DNA of 27,519 nt. Origin: a virus. A model generated the notes under the pieces. That model searched no databases and was not told where the DNA came from. It was given only the letters and a program-made list of their open reading frames with translations. The stretch covers positions 1 through 27,519 of the IMG/VR virus record IMGVR_UViG_3300037237_000246. One strand, given 5' to 3'. Shown here one piece after another: positions 1 through 7,259 of the stretch. Positions within the stretch are counted from its first letter, which is position 1. Each line of letters begins with the position of its first letter. The position numbers and the translations under genes were made by a program.

Positions 1-297
1 CTTTACCATTATGGAATTAACCCCGTCTCAAAACAATGGGAATTGTCCGGCACCTACGGTGGGAAATTAGTAGAAAACGTAGTGCAGGGAGTAGCCCGAG
101 ATGTAATGGCTTGGGCTATGTTGCGTCTTGACGATAAAGGCTATGATACATTACTAAGCGTACACGATGAAATTTTATCAGAAAAAGAAAACGGGAATTT
201 AGAGGAATTTAAAATGATAATGTCGGAAATTCCCAAATGGGCAGAGGGGCTCCCTATTGAGGTTTCCGGATGGAAAGGTAAAAGGTATCGAAAATGA
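1..297 (+). CDS. DNA polymerase, family A (C-terminal part)
   Basis: The reading frame is open from base 1, so this is the C-terminal 98 residues of a longer protein. It has the end of a family A (Pol I/T7-like) palm domain: a YGGKLVENVVQ stretch followed by VARDVMA, then the motif C signature VHDEI, in which the histidine and aspartate belong to the polymerase active site. The sequence ends normally after a short basic tail (KGKRYRK), so the 3' end is intact. In the phage it would replicate the genome. Its TGA overlaps the ATG of the next gene (ATGA), implying translational coupling. A TTG at 43 is not a real start because the family-specific sequence begins upstream of it. The assignment is secure; the polymerase subtype cannot be judged from this part. 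Confidence 0.93.
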   Translation, partial: LYHYGINPVSKQWELSGTYGGKLVENVVQGVARDVMAWAMLRLDDKGYDTLLSVHDEILSEKENGNLEEFKMIMSEIPKWAEGLPIEVSGWKGKRYRK

Positions 298-617
298 TTA
301 ACCCCGGAGCTCTTATTTATATCGAACGGTGCAAACGTCGCCCCTATCGAAATGAACCACAGATTCAATTTAAAAACGGTTCTCTAGGTTTCGCCATGCT
401 TTTAGGCCATATGCAACCAGGTATGGAACAACCTTCACCTGAACACTTAATGTGTATGCTTGGAAAATTGGGTTTTGTTTCTTGGGATGTAATCATTGAA
501 GCCCTTGGGAAAGAACTAGCCGATAAAGCTTTAAAAGTTTGGTCCGATAAGTACGTACCAAAAGCCACCGTACCTGAAATCTTAGATAAAGACGGACAAC
601 CAATAATAGTAAAATGA
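294..617 (+). CDS. Hypothetical phage protein (107 aa)
   Basis: I do not recognise this protein. It begins at an ATG that overlaps the polymerase stop codon (ATGA) and ends in another ATGA overlap with the membrane protein downstream, so it belongs to a tightly coupled operon and is very probably translated. It has no signal peptide or membrane segment and looks like a soluble mixed alpha/beta protein. The middle (about residues 36-60) is rich in Met, Gly and Pro, and the rest is helical and Lys-rich. A conserved-looking stretch GFVSWDVIIEALGKELADKA suggests a helical pair. No catalytic motif is visible. Its place beside the polymerase hints at DNA metabolism, but that is inference from position only. 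Confidence 0.7.
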   Translation: MINPGALIYIERCKRRPYRNEPQIQFKNGSLGFAMLLGHMQPGMEQPSPEHLMCMLGKLGFVSWDVIIEALGKELADKALKVWSDKYVPKATVPEILDKDGQPIIVK

Positions 618-1696
618 TTCCTCTTTTTTTAATAATTCTTTTAGTGCCGTTTGTAACGCATCTTCAAATGACTCATGCACAATGGGGGGATTCCTACGAT
701 GTCCTATTTTTCTGGAAAGACAAAACGCTTTGGGTTCTCTCCTTTCTTGCTCTTTTCTCTATTCGTCGCCGTTTGCCTTCTCCTATCGTCTTATTTCTTG
801 GGTTTCTATTGTTTGCGACAATACATTCGCCGGACTTGTATCTCAGTATGTGGGGAATGCCAAACTACTCTGAAGGTGCCGTCAGCTTCCTTTGCTACTG
901 TATCCTATTCACCGTAGCGGCGGATTTTCCCGATTTGATGTTTGAAGAAGCGGCATCTTTAGCGGTTTATGGAATGGGGTTTCTAGCCGTGATTCAACTC
1001 CTATTTAAAAACTATCTCCTTTTTCCACCAATTCATTATTTAAGTGGGCTCTCAGGGGCTACACTTTCAAGTTACGGTAGACTTCCTTTCTACATGTCTT
1101 TAGCAAACCCGAATCACTTGGGTCTTTTTTGTGCTCTTTTATTTCCCTATTTCATTAGGGTTCCAAATTATTATGCTGCAGGAATTTTGGCAGCCCTCTC
1201 TGCAGGTTGTGGTTCACGTGCGTCTTGGATAGCCATTCTTCTCACCCTTCCGTTAAAAGCATGGAGATGGGTGGGGCCAAGTCTTTTAGTTTTAGTGATT
1301 TGTTTTTATCCCGTCATATTGCCCAGACTTTTTACTTGGGGTGGTAGTGATCGATTTTTTATCTGGGAAAACACCTTGCCCTTAATTAATCTCTTAGGTC
1401 ACGGTCCCGCTACGTTCATTTTAGATTTTCCCCAAAAACTAGTTGAAACGGTAAACCTCTGGCCTAAAGGGACTTTAGTCGATAGACCTCATAATATGTA
1501 TCTTCAAATCGCTCACGCGATGGGGGTTTTGTCTCTTATCCCTTTAGGGTGGATAGTTTGCAAATCGATACGAAAAGAATCGATTTACCGTTACGGGGTT
1601 TTGGGTTTTCTTATTTGTGGGTTATTCACCGATTCGATGGTGGGGGTCAGTCCTCTTTTTTGTATCATGATCGGTATGAATTATGAATGCGATTGA
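614..1696 (+). CDS. O-antigen ligase/polymerase-like polytopic membrane protein
   Basis: This 360-residue protein has about ten hydrophobic segments. The C-terminal half carries the pattern of the Wzy_C/WaaL family: a large loop with R-FFIWENTLPLI, then LGHGPATF, then RPHNMYLQIAHAMG followed by a hydrophobic helix. In that family the loop Arg and the H-N-x-(Y/F)-L-Q box lie at the active site that transfers or polymerises undecaprenyl-linked glycans at the periplasmic face of the inner membrane. By analogy with the O-antigen polymerases of Salmonella phage epsilon15 and Pseudomonas phage D3, it may alter host surface polysaccharide during infection. It starts at ATG 614, overlapping the previous stop (ATGA). 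Whether it is a ligase, a polymerase or an interfering homologue cannot be told. Family assignment is good, substrate unknown. Confidence 0.8.
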   Translation: MIPLFLIILLVPFVTHLQMTHAQWGDSYDVLFFWKDKTLWVLSFLALFSIRRRLPSPIVLFLGFLLFATIHSPDLYLSMWGMPNYSEGAVSFLCYCILFTVAADFPDLMFEEAASLAVYGMGFLAVIQLLFKNYLLFPPIHYLSGLSGATLSSYGRLPFYMSLANPNHLGLFCALLFPYFIRVPNYYAAGILAALSAGCGSRASWIAILLTLPLKAWRWVGPSLLVLVICFYPVILPRLFTWGGSDRFFIWENTLPLINLLGHGPATFILDFPQKLVETVNLWPKGTLVDRPHNMYLQIAHAMGVLSLIPLGWIVCKSIRKESIYRYGVLGFLICGLFTDSMVGVSPLFCIMIGMNYECD

Positions 1697-1796
1697 GATA
1701 GCGAAACGGGAAGTTGACCACTGGCACATTAGGAAGCGGTTAGAATTTTGGATAAGGAGACTGGGAAATGATTTTAGCTGCGGCGGCAGACTCTAG
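1683..1796 (+). CDS. Small ORF, basic peptide (37 aa)
   Basis: A short ORF beginning at an ATG that overlaps the last 14 bases of the O-antigen ligase-like gene in another frame. The peptide (MNAIEIAKREVDHWH, then basic and aromatic residues) is amphipathic for its first 28 residues and looks protein-like there. The last nine residues (FSCGGRL end) look less so. No strong ribosome binding site precedes it; translation would rely on coupling to the gene above. It is the first of several tiny overlapping ORFs. It may be a real small protein or chance. Confidence 0.4.
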   Translation: MNAIEIAKREVDHWHIRKRLEFWIRRLGNDFSCGGRL

Positions 1797-1930
1797 AGGC
1801 ACTGCCGGACGATGAGTGTGGTGCGAATGGTTCTTGGTGCGACCAAGGGGTGAGTAGCACACCTTCGAAAGACGAAGGTAGGAATGGTGCAAGACCATTA
1901 TCGTTCGCTGTCCCCAAGCCCGCAGCTTAG
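1768..1930 (+). other. Chain of tiny coupled ORFs / possible structured RNA
   Basis: Two readings are possible. As protein, an AAGGAG at 1754-1759 precedes ATG 1768, which opens a 15-residue ORF ending at 1815. Its TGA overlaps ATG 1812 (13 residues, ends 1853), whose TGA overlaps GTG 1850 (26 residues, ends 1930). Each junction is ATGA or GTGA, the coupling used by real genes here. As RNA, the stretch has three compact hairpins: CTTGGT/ACCAAG around 1833-1847, CCTTCG/CGAAGG around 1862-1878, and AATGGT/ACCATT around 1883-1899. An outer pairing GGAC (1807) with GTCC (1910-1913) could close them. I recognise no known RNA family. No other gene was seen in this stretch. Confidence 0.4.
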
Positions 1931-1939
1931 GAGAATAAA

Positions 1940-2029
1940 ATGACAATGCGAGACCTAGGATTCTGTATTTTCATGGTTGGCCAGGCGATAGCTTTCGCGG
2001 GGATGTTTATTCAGGCGGTGGCGAAATGA
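1940..2029 (+). CDS. 29-aa single-pass membrane peptide
   Basis: A good TAGGAG ribosome binding site (1928-1933) precedes ATG 1940. The TGA overlaps the ATG of the next gene (ATGA at 2026-2029), so the ORF is both initiated and coupled like a real gene. After five residues (MTMRD) the peptide is one continuous hydrophobic stretch with small residues (LGFCIFMVGQAIAFAGMFIQ) and ends AVAK, enough for a single inner-membrane helix. Function is unknown. Small phage membrane peptides can act in lysis inhibition or superinfection exclusion, but nothing here tests that. Confidence 0.6.
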   Translation: MTMRDLGFCIFMVGQAIAFAGMFIQAVAK

Positions 2030-2337
2030 CGATAGAAGAACTTCGAAAGATAGCTGAAAGCGCGACGCCTGCGCCGTATGAAACAGTGCCTTGGATGTGT
2101 AGTGGAAGTATAGCTTACGCAAATGCAGATGCTAAATTTATAAACACATTCTCCCCCGCCCGCATACTCAAAATGTTAGAGCAACTGGAAGTGGCGAAGG
2201 AGGTTGCTAGAAAAGCAGTAACACTTTGTGCGCGCCAAATTGACCCACGAAAACCTTTTATGAAAACCGGCGATATCCTATGTGCAATGGACGAAATCAA
2301 TAAAGCCCTATCCCGCATCGAGGAGTTGGAGAAATGA
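2026..2337 (+). CDS. Ead/Ea22-like phage protein
   Basis: The 103-residue protein starts with the familiar arrangement of Ead/Ea22-like phage proteins: EELRKIAESATPAPYE (a helix, then A-x-P-x-P before an aromatic), then a Cys/Trp stretch, then ANADAKFINTFSPARILKMLEQLE. Such proteins are frequent in the accessory early regions of phages and have no defined biochemical role. The C-terminal part is a helical segment ending RIEELEK. The start ATG overlaps the stop of the 29-residue peptide. It is the last clear plus-strand gene before the convergent tail operon. Short open stretches after it (2338-2391) were not called. Confidence 0.65.
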   Translation: MTIEELRKIAESATPAPYETVPWMCSGSIAYANADAKFINTFSPARILKMLEQLEVAKEVARKAVTLCARQIDPRKPFMKTGDILCAMDEINKALSRIEELEK

Positions 2338-2391
2338 ACGAACCCGTGGGCAGACGATAGCCATAGACTGCCTCAAAGCCGTGGATGAACT

Positions 2392-2763
2392 TCAAACCAC
2401 TTCGTAGACTGATAGGGCTTGAGAATAAGGAATGGTGAAAGTGTTCGCTCCGATCGTAAAGGTCACAGAGAAAGTCTGATTCACCCCTTCATTTAAAAGA
2501 AGAGAAACAGCGGTTGAGATCGAAACCGTAAATTGCCCCAAAACTGCCGGAGAAGTTACCACTACCGCCCCACCGGATAGGGTGAGTTCTGATATTGTCC
2601 CATCGGCATTGGGGAGAAATACCCCAATTTCAGTGCAAGAAGTTAAATCCACCGGCACCCCGTTATTTGGTGCATCTTGAATAAGAGACAAATTCATCGT
2701 AACAGCGTCGCCTAAAAATAAAGAGAACGTCGTTTGGTTATTAAAAAGTTGTCCTACTGGCAT
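2392..2763 (-). CDS. Small Ig-like baseplate/tail tip protein (BppU-N-like)
   Basis: This 123-residue, almost entirely beta protein starts with NNQTTFSLFLGDAVTMNLSL and contains PVDLTSCTEIGVFLPNADGT. The combination of low charge, alternating hydrophobics and a 'pdGt' turn resembles the N-terminal Ig-like domain of upper baseplate proteins (BppU) or small Ig domains next to tail fibres. It is the last gene of the tail operon, directly after the glycine-rich fibre, with an AAGGAGAC ribosome binding site just upstream of ATG 2763. A role in the receptor-binding apparatus is inferred from fold and position. It could instead be a fibre assembly chaperone. Confidence 0.6.
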   Translation of the reverse strand: MPVGQLFNNQTTFSLFLGDAVTMNLSLIQDAPNNGVPVDLTSCTEIGVFLPNADGTISELTLSGGAVVVTSPAVLGQFTVSISTAVSLLLNEGVNQTFSVTFTIGANTFTIPYSQALSVYEVV

Positions 2764-2772
2764 AAAGTCTCC

Positions 2773-3831
2773 TTACTGGAAATATTCTTCTACAAATGCT
2801 ACCCCCGACCCACCTGATCCTCCACCACTTCCCCCAGTTCCGCCGGTTCCTATTACAAAGGCATAAGTTGAAAGTACGGTAGTGATAAAAGCACACACAA
2901 AGCCACCTGCACCACCTCCGGAACTTCCTGCAACAGAAGTTGATGAACCTAACCCTCCTCCTCCACTTCCGGTGTTTGCAGCAGCGGATCCACCGTTTGA
3001 TGGACTTGCCCCAGCAAAACCTCCTCCTCCAGCACCGCCGAATACTGAAGATCCACCAGCGCCTCCTGCGATAAGAACTGCGTCTGATGCGGTTCCGCCT
3101 GCCGCACCGGTTAAAGCTACACCGGTAGGACCACTACCTAATGAGGAAGTTCCTCCGGCTCCACCAGTATCAGTAGATCCTGTTCCATAAGCTCCACCCC
3201 CAGCACTTAATAACGCGGTTCCGAAAGTAGTGGCAGCCCCAGAAGATGTACTCCCGGCTCCGGCTCCACCACCACCAACTAGAGTAACCTTAAGAAATAA
3301 AGGCGCCCTAACCGAATAGAAAGTGATAGTTGAATCCCCCGTCCCTGAGGCTTTAGTTAAAGTACCTGAAGTAGTGGGTGCACCATTACCGGTTGCTTGA
3401 AAAACAGTTCCGGTTACCGTTACTGAAACGGTGTACGTCACCCCGTTATTTGTGTACGTCGCTCCCGCAGTCGGTGCCACTGTATATTGAGAGATGAAAA
3501 AATAATAAGTGGCATTCCAAGTCCCTGCACCTGTTGCAGTATAAGCATTTATTACGGGTGGCATTATTTGAATCGCCGCTTGAAGTTGTGCCAGGAACTG
3601 CGCCGATACGCCGTTATCCGAAGCGCTCACACCGGTTTGATTCGCTATAAATTGCGCTAAAGAGCTTGCGACAAAAGACGCTTGCCTAATAGCTTTGTTA
3701 TTGAAAGCGCTTGATGCGATCCCCGGCTGCTGCCCTAAAGAGAGTGCCGGATCAGTAAGATACGTCGCCTGAGATTCGACATTAGCACCTATCCCAATTG
3801 CAACGGGTTGAAAATCATTTGCTACAGACAT
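2773..3831 (-). CDS. Tail fibre protein with glycine-rich adhesin-like tip
   Basis: The N-terminal 100 residues (NDFQPVAIGIGANVESQATY and QQPGIASSAFNNKAIRQASF) are typical of tail fibres that attach to a DUF2612/gpJ baseplate. A beta-rich middle domain follows. From about residue 178 (LFLKVTLVGGGGAGAGS) to the end the protein is made of Gly-, Ser-, Ala- and Thr-rich segments separated by short beta-like stretches, ending SGVAFVEEYFQ. Glycine-rich tips of this kind are known from T2/S16 gp38-type adhesins, where polyglycine helices carry receptor-binding loops. It should recognise the host surface. Ribosome binding site AAGGAGACTC precedes ATG 3831. The glycine repeats are likely places for recombination and host-range change. 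Confidence 0.85.
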   Translation of the reverse strand: MSVANDFQPVAIGIGANVESQATYLTDPALSLGQQPGIASSAFNNKAIRQASFVASSLAQFIANQTGVSASDNGVSAQFLAQLQAAIQIMPPVINAYTATGAGTWNATYYFFISQYTVAPTAGATYTNNGVTYTVSVTVTGTVFQATGNGAPTTSGTLTKASGTGDSTITFYSVRAPLFLKVTLVGGGGAGAGSTSSGAATTFGTALLSAGGGAYGTGSTDTGGAGGTSSLGSGPTGVALTGAAGGTASDAVLIAGGAGGSSVFGGAGGGGFAGASPSNGGSAAANTGSGGGGLGSSTSVAGSSGGGAGGFVCAFITTVLSTYAFVIGTGGTGGSGGGSGGSGVAFVEEYFQ

Positions 3832-3840
3832 AGAGTCTCC

Positions 3841-4506
3841 TTAAGTTGCAGGCGTTACAGTCGCCCAATTTCCTGAATCCCATCCGGCTAAATTTGGTCC
3901 CGCTGCCACATCCCACGCAAAAAACGGCCCCGGACCTGAAAAGTAGTCTATTATTTCCACCCCTTCAGGTCTTAAATCAATGTACCCAGCCGTGATTAAA
4001 GCTAAGGTTAAAGTAGGAATTGTCGCACCTTGAATGCCTAAAGAGTAGGACATATTTTGGTAGTCTTGAATTAAGATCGTAATCCCTTGACCAGCTAAAA
4101 GTTCATTCCAAATTGCATAAGCTCCGTTGGTAGTTCCGTCCCAATTATTTGAAGCGATTTTAGCGAGTATCAAAGTGAGATAAGCGTCATCGGGCAAAGA
4201 TGTGATTTGAGTAGGTGGTGGATTTGGTGCCCATGATCCATAATCCCACCCCAAAGCTTGTCCATCATCCCATGAAAAAAAGATATTGGTTATAATGGCG
4301 ACGTTTCGAGTGACACCAACCCATTGGCCGATAATATCTAATTGATTCCCTACGGGTGGGGTGGATAAATCAAAAAGAGGAATCATCGCCTGAAGTAAAT
4401 TTTGAACTTGAACACAAGGGGATACGACTGCGGAAATGGTCGCAATAAAATTCGGCTGTTGCGCATTAGAAGAGGGAATTAAATTTAGGTAGTCTTGGAT
4501 TTGCAT
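3841..4506 (-). CDS. Baseplate protein, DUF2612 family (gpI-like)
   Basis: The protein has the DUF2612 pattern: QIQDYLNLIPSSNAQQPNFIATI at the start, then LFDLSTPPVGNQLDIIGQWVGV-R, then DDAYLTLILAKIASNNWDGTTNGAY-IW, and finally beta segments ending in a PEGVEIIDYF motif. DUF2612 proteins occupy the place of P2 gpI between gpJ and the tail fibre, linking the wedge to the fibre. The middle has W-rich repeats (FFSWDDGQALGWDYGSW, later FFAWDVA and GWDSGNW) that look like paired beta hairpins. Its ATG overlaps the last base of gpJ, consistent with coupling. Confident family call. Confidence 0.85.
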   Translation of the reverse strand: MQIQDYLNLIPSSNAQQPNFIATISAVVSPCVQVQNLLQAMIPLFDLSTPPVGNQLDIIGQWVGVTRNVAIITNIFFSWDDGQALGWDYGSWAPNPPPTQITSLPDDAYLTLILAKIASNNWDGTTNGAYAIWNELLAGQGITILIQDYQNMSYSLGIQGATIPTLTLALITAGYIDLRPEGVEIIDYFSGPGPFFAWDVAAGPNLAGWDSGNWATVTPAT

Positions 4507-5738
4507 TAGCTTACAGTCACCAGGACATCGCCTCCAGTGGCACCATTACAAACCGGGTTTTGCGCTCCTTGGGTGGGACCTGATCCTTGCATTCCAACTT
4601 GAAGCGTAATCGGATCCGTGGATTGTCCACCACCATTTAAGCCGGTGGTAATTGCTGTGATAGTAAAAGTCCCAGCGGCAGAAGTACCAAATAGATATGC
4701 AGGTACAAAAAGTTGGTTGAAAAGAAGGGCCGATCCTATTGGGAGAGCGTTGATATAGGCTGCAACCGCTTCTTGAATCAAAGGTGAAAAATTGGATGAC
4801 CATCCCGGAAGAGGCGTTAGAGTGACAACGACTTGGATTTCTGCCGTCACTGCTATTGAATAGTAAATATCTATAGGCATACCCGCAGCATCGTAACAAA
4901 GAGTGGGGCCGGTGTTTCCCGAGGTATTGGTGCCTGGAGTTTTCTTAGCGACTATTGCATTGCAAATATCTAATGTGGCACCACCAACGGTAGTCACGTT
5001 AATACTGTGCGCCGGTAATTCTTGGCCCAAATAGTTTGCGCTACTCGTTTGGTTTTCCCATCCAGCAACCTTCGTTACGCCTGCGACATTTGCCACGGCT
5101 CCAAGAGTTGCATCAAAAACGGTTTGTGCTGGAAGCTGAGTCGAAATAGATTGCCGAATCCGTAAAGCCGCGTCGGATTCTACAGCAGCCCCCGGAGTTG
5201 CCGCTGCGGCGTTATTCACCGTCTGCCATCCATTAGTGGGTGTGAAAAGGGTAGTGATAGTATTTAAATCGGCGAATACGGATCCAATATTTGCGGCAAC
5301 GGCTAAGACGTCAATCGTTCCACCGAAAGGGATCGTAACTGATGCAGGCAAAAGCCATTGCTGATTTAAGACATCCGCAGCAACGCCATTTGTGATGACG
5401 GTCCCGTAAGTTCCCGTGATGGTTAGGGTCACTGTGGAATAGGAAGCGGAGAGACGGGTTAGCCCATTTATTGCTACAAGTCTTGAAAGTCCCACCCCTT
5501 GAGCTGAGAGGGGCGAAAAAGAATTATAGGTCGATGCCCCTTGCGCCATCGTATCGTAAAGAGCTTGCACGAATATGGCGAGTAGTTGCCCGTCTTGAGA
5601 ATCGGCTCCTAAATAAACATCGACTCCGTAAATACTTTGATATTGAGAGGTCAACCACGCGAGAGTAGTTGGGTAATCCGGGTAATGATATCCTGTCGCG
5701 TCAATATAGCAAAGAGTGGCAATACTAGTAGGCGGCAT
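4506..5738 (-). CDS. Baseplate J-like protein (gpJ, wedge component)
   Basis: A 410-residue baseplate J family protein. The N-terminus has TTLAWLTSQYQSIYGVDVYLGADSQDGQLLAIFVQALYD, a standard gpJ opening. The middle has the AAATPGAAVESDAALRIRQSIS segment with a TVFDATLGAVANVAGVTKV motif, typical of the conserved gpJ core. The C-terminus is beta rich. It forms the wedge of the baseplate ring together with the gp25-like and DUF2612 proteins. It ends one base into the DUF2612 start. The ATG at 5738 lies 8 bases past the stop of the secreted 127-residue protein. No anomalies were seen; length is normal for the family. Confidence 0.92.
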   Translation of the reverse strand: MPPTSIATLCYIDATGYHYPDYPTTLAWLTSQYQSIYGVDVYLGADSQDGQLLAIFVQALYDTMAQGASTYNSFSPLSAQGVGLSRLVAINGLTRLSASYSTVTLTITGTYGTVITNGVAADVLNQQWLLPASVTIPFGGTIDVLAVAANIGSVFADLNTITTLFTPTNGWQTVNNAAAATPGAAVESDAALRIRQSISTQLPAQTVFDATLGAVANVAGVTKVAGWENQTSSANYLGQELPAHSINVTTVGGATLDICNAIVAKKTPGTNTSGNTGPTLCYDAAGMPIDIYYSIAVTAEIQVVVTLTPLPGWSSNFSPLIQEAVAAYINALPIGSALLFNQLFVPAYLFGTSAAGTFTITAITTGLNGGGQSTDPITLQVGMQGSGPTQGAQNPVCNGATGGDVLVTVS

Positions 5739-5746
5739 AAGACCTC

Positions 5747-6130
5747 TTAGAAATAAGGTAGTTTTTGTGCAACCCCATCAATAATAACCGGAACACATCC
5801 CTTAGCACCGGAGATAGAACCGCAATTGGTGTAAGCGGATGTGGGTACCCTTAAAAAAGTAATATTGGTAAAAACTCCAGAGGGAGAAGTCACTATCCCC
5901 GTAAAAGTTCCAGACGGGGCGGATAAGGCACCTAAAAACGCCGGGGCGTTTAGAGATGGGATTTGATACCACTGAGAAAGTAAAATTTGCCCCGTCGTAT
6001 TAGAAGCCTGATTTACGAAAGGAACCACATCTAATGACCCCACCTGACTTCCCGTAAATGAGGGGAGATTAGTTATTGGAACTTCCGCCAAACAAAGACT
6101 TGAAAAAAGAAGGACGATTAAAAATTTCAT
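5747..6130 (-). CDS. Secreted small fibre-like protein inside the baseplate operon
   Basis: Residues 1-15 (MKFLIVLLFSSLCLA) are a Sec signal peptide with a likely cleavage after Ala15; no lipobox is present. The rest resembles virion fibre or decoration proteins: PITNLPSFTGSQVGSLDVVPFVNQ, then beta repeats of the type FLGALSAPSGTFTGIVTSPSG, then GCVPVIIDGVAQKLPYF, a common C-terminal ending of phage structural proteins. GGGGAGAA is a good ribosome binding site and the ATG overlaps the previous stop (ATGA). An exported protein between gp25 and gpJ is unusual. It may act in the envelope of the infected cell or use the hydrophobic N-terminus differently. Function not known. Confidence 0.7.
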   Translation of the reverse strand: MKFLIVLLFSSLCLAEVPITNLPSFTGSQVGSLDVVPFVNQASNTTGQILLSQWYQIPSLNAPAFLGALSAPSGTFTGIVTSPSGVFTNITFLRVPTSAYTNCGSISGAKGCVPVIIDGVAQKLPYF

Positions 6131-6582
6131 GTTTTTAGGTTCTCCCCATTCTGAGTTGTAATGAAAAATCCGTCTTGAGTGATTAATTCGGGAATTAAAA
6201 CGGGTATTACAATGATACCATTATTAGGATTTTGAGAAATTGAAAGTACGGTTTGGCCATACACAGTATTGATTACCGCTGTGGCTGAATATAATCTGGT
6301 GGTTGAATTTATGGAACTAGCATAAGAGGCAATATTTAATACTCCTTGGGCAGACAATATTGTATTCTGAATATTTCTATCAGCTATCGCTTGTGAATAT
6401 TTTCCTAAAATACCTAGAAAATACGGAGTTCCCAATGCGGTATTCAAGTACCATTCCCCAAGAAAAAGACGCAAGGAAGTTCCTACTACCTGTCCAGGAG
6501 CTGCCGGTACATTAATATAGAAATTCAGCAATGAATTGCCGAAAGTATAATCCCCGGTTGCACTGAGTGATCTTACTTTCAT
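6127..6582 (-). CDS. Baseplate wedge protein, gp25-like
   Basis: The start MKVRSLSATGDYTFGNSLLNFYINVP, followed by LRLFLGEWYLNTALGTPYFLGILGK, is the characteristic pattern of gp25/gpW-like baseplate wedge proteins in small-baseplate myophages (the EW-L-x-x-x-x-GTPY box). It seeds sheath assembly onto the baseplate in characterised relatives. The protein is 151 residues, normal length. It overlaps the spike gene upstream and the secreted protein downstream by ATGA junctions. The C-terminus (ITQDGFFITTQNGENLKT) repeats a T-Q-x-G motif also found at the C-terminus of the neck terminator protein at 20.0 kb. Confidence 0.85.
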   Translation of the reverse strand: MKVRSLSATGDYTFGNSLLNFYINVPAAPGQVVGTSLRLFLGEWYLNTALGTPYFLGILGKYSQAIADRNIQNTILSAQGVLNIASYASSINSTTRLYSATAVINTVYGQTVLSISQNPNNGIIVIPVLIPELITQDGFFITTQNGENLKT

Positions 6583-7259
6583 GATGGAACCCCCGTCGTT
6601 CCTGGAGCTGTAGTTACCGCGTGTGTGTGTGTCGTTAACGGCACAGTACCACCTTCAACGGTTGTGGCGACTAATGCACCAGTAATTGTTACCGCTCCTA
6701 TAATACCAACCGCCGGAGCTGTTACATTTATTGCCGTTGGGCTAACTAAGTTTATACCGCCCGCCGCAGTAATTTCAACATATGTTGTTCCTAAAGTATT
6801 TCGTATTTGGAGATTAGAGGAAGAAACTGTTCCCTGTAATGCTGCATTTGGGACTGACATGGGCCCCGGAATTGCAAAACCGTCAGATAGGTCATGCATT
6901 CTTGATTCCATAGCAGGGTTATTTATTCCGCCTAACTGCCACCATGCGTCGATACATCTGGAGGCAATTATCACTAATACTTCACTTCCGGCAGGCAGCG
7001 GCATCGTTATAAGGAACCCCCCCGCCTGAGGAAAAATGATTGGGACATCTTGCAAAAGAGGCAGTGGAAATGGGGTTGTATTCCCCTCATCATCGGTCGT
7101 GGTGAGAGCTATCGAGGGTTGAACAGTGCATGTCATTTTTGAAAAATTAACAGATTGAACAATCCCCGGTATAGCTGTCCAGATATCGGTTTGTCTGCCG
7201 TCAAGAATCTGGCGAGCCGTCTCCTCAATATCATTTAAAAGTTGTACGTTATTGTTCAT
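6579..7259 (-). CDS. Central spike protein, Gp138-N/gpV-like
   Basis: Residues about 25-130 match the Gp138 N-terminal (OB-like) pattern: IPGIVQSVNFSKMTCTVQPS, LQDVPIIFPQAGGFLITMPL, GSEVLVIIASRCIDAWW and SDGFAIPGPMS. The C-terminal third is a repetitive beta-helix type sequence ending THTHAVTTAPGTTGVPS. The HTH pair near the end matches the metal-binding tip of P2 gpV and phi92 gp138 spikes. It punctures the outer membrane at contraction. I chose ATG 7259 (MNNNVQLLND) over a TTG at 7301 because the extra residues would overlap the hub gene by 53 bases and are not spike-like. It overlaps the hub stop by 11 bases. Confidence 0.88.
   Translation of the reverse strand: MNNNVQLLNDIEETARQILDGRQTDIWTAIPGIVQSVNFSKMTCTVQPSIALTTTDDEGNTTPFPLPLLQDVPIIFPQAGGFLITMPLPAGSEVLVIIASRCIDAWWQLGGINNPAMESRMHDLSDGFAIPGPMSVPNAALQGTVSSSNLQIRNTLGTTYVEITAAGGINLVSPTAINVTAPAVGIIGAVTITGALVATTVEGGTVPLTTHTHAVTTAPGTTGVPS

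Noticed and set aside
1740-1946. 68-residue minus-strand ORF
   Set aside because: It lies across the plus-strand tiny ORFs and hairpins, has no ribosome binding site and a composition typical of antisense reading.
2334-2398. Coding-looking stretch IAIDCLKAVDELQTTS after the Ead-like gene
   Set aside because: No start codon in that frame and the ATG-overlapping frame stops after 8 residues. It could be a degraded gene end, but there is too little sequence to support a call.
2882-3190. Pro-rich plus-strand ORF opposite the tail fibre
   Set aside because: It is the antisense reading of glycine codons in the fibre; no independent signal.
2944-3190. Repeated GCTCCACC/CCTCC units that could look like a CRISPR or repeat array
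   Set aside because: They are irregular glycine-codon repeats of the fibre tip, without constant spacers.
4546-4899. 117-residue minus-strand ORF inside gpJ
   Set aside because: Alternative frame of a well supported gpJ gene, with no start signal and low-complexity Ser/Cys/Arg composition.
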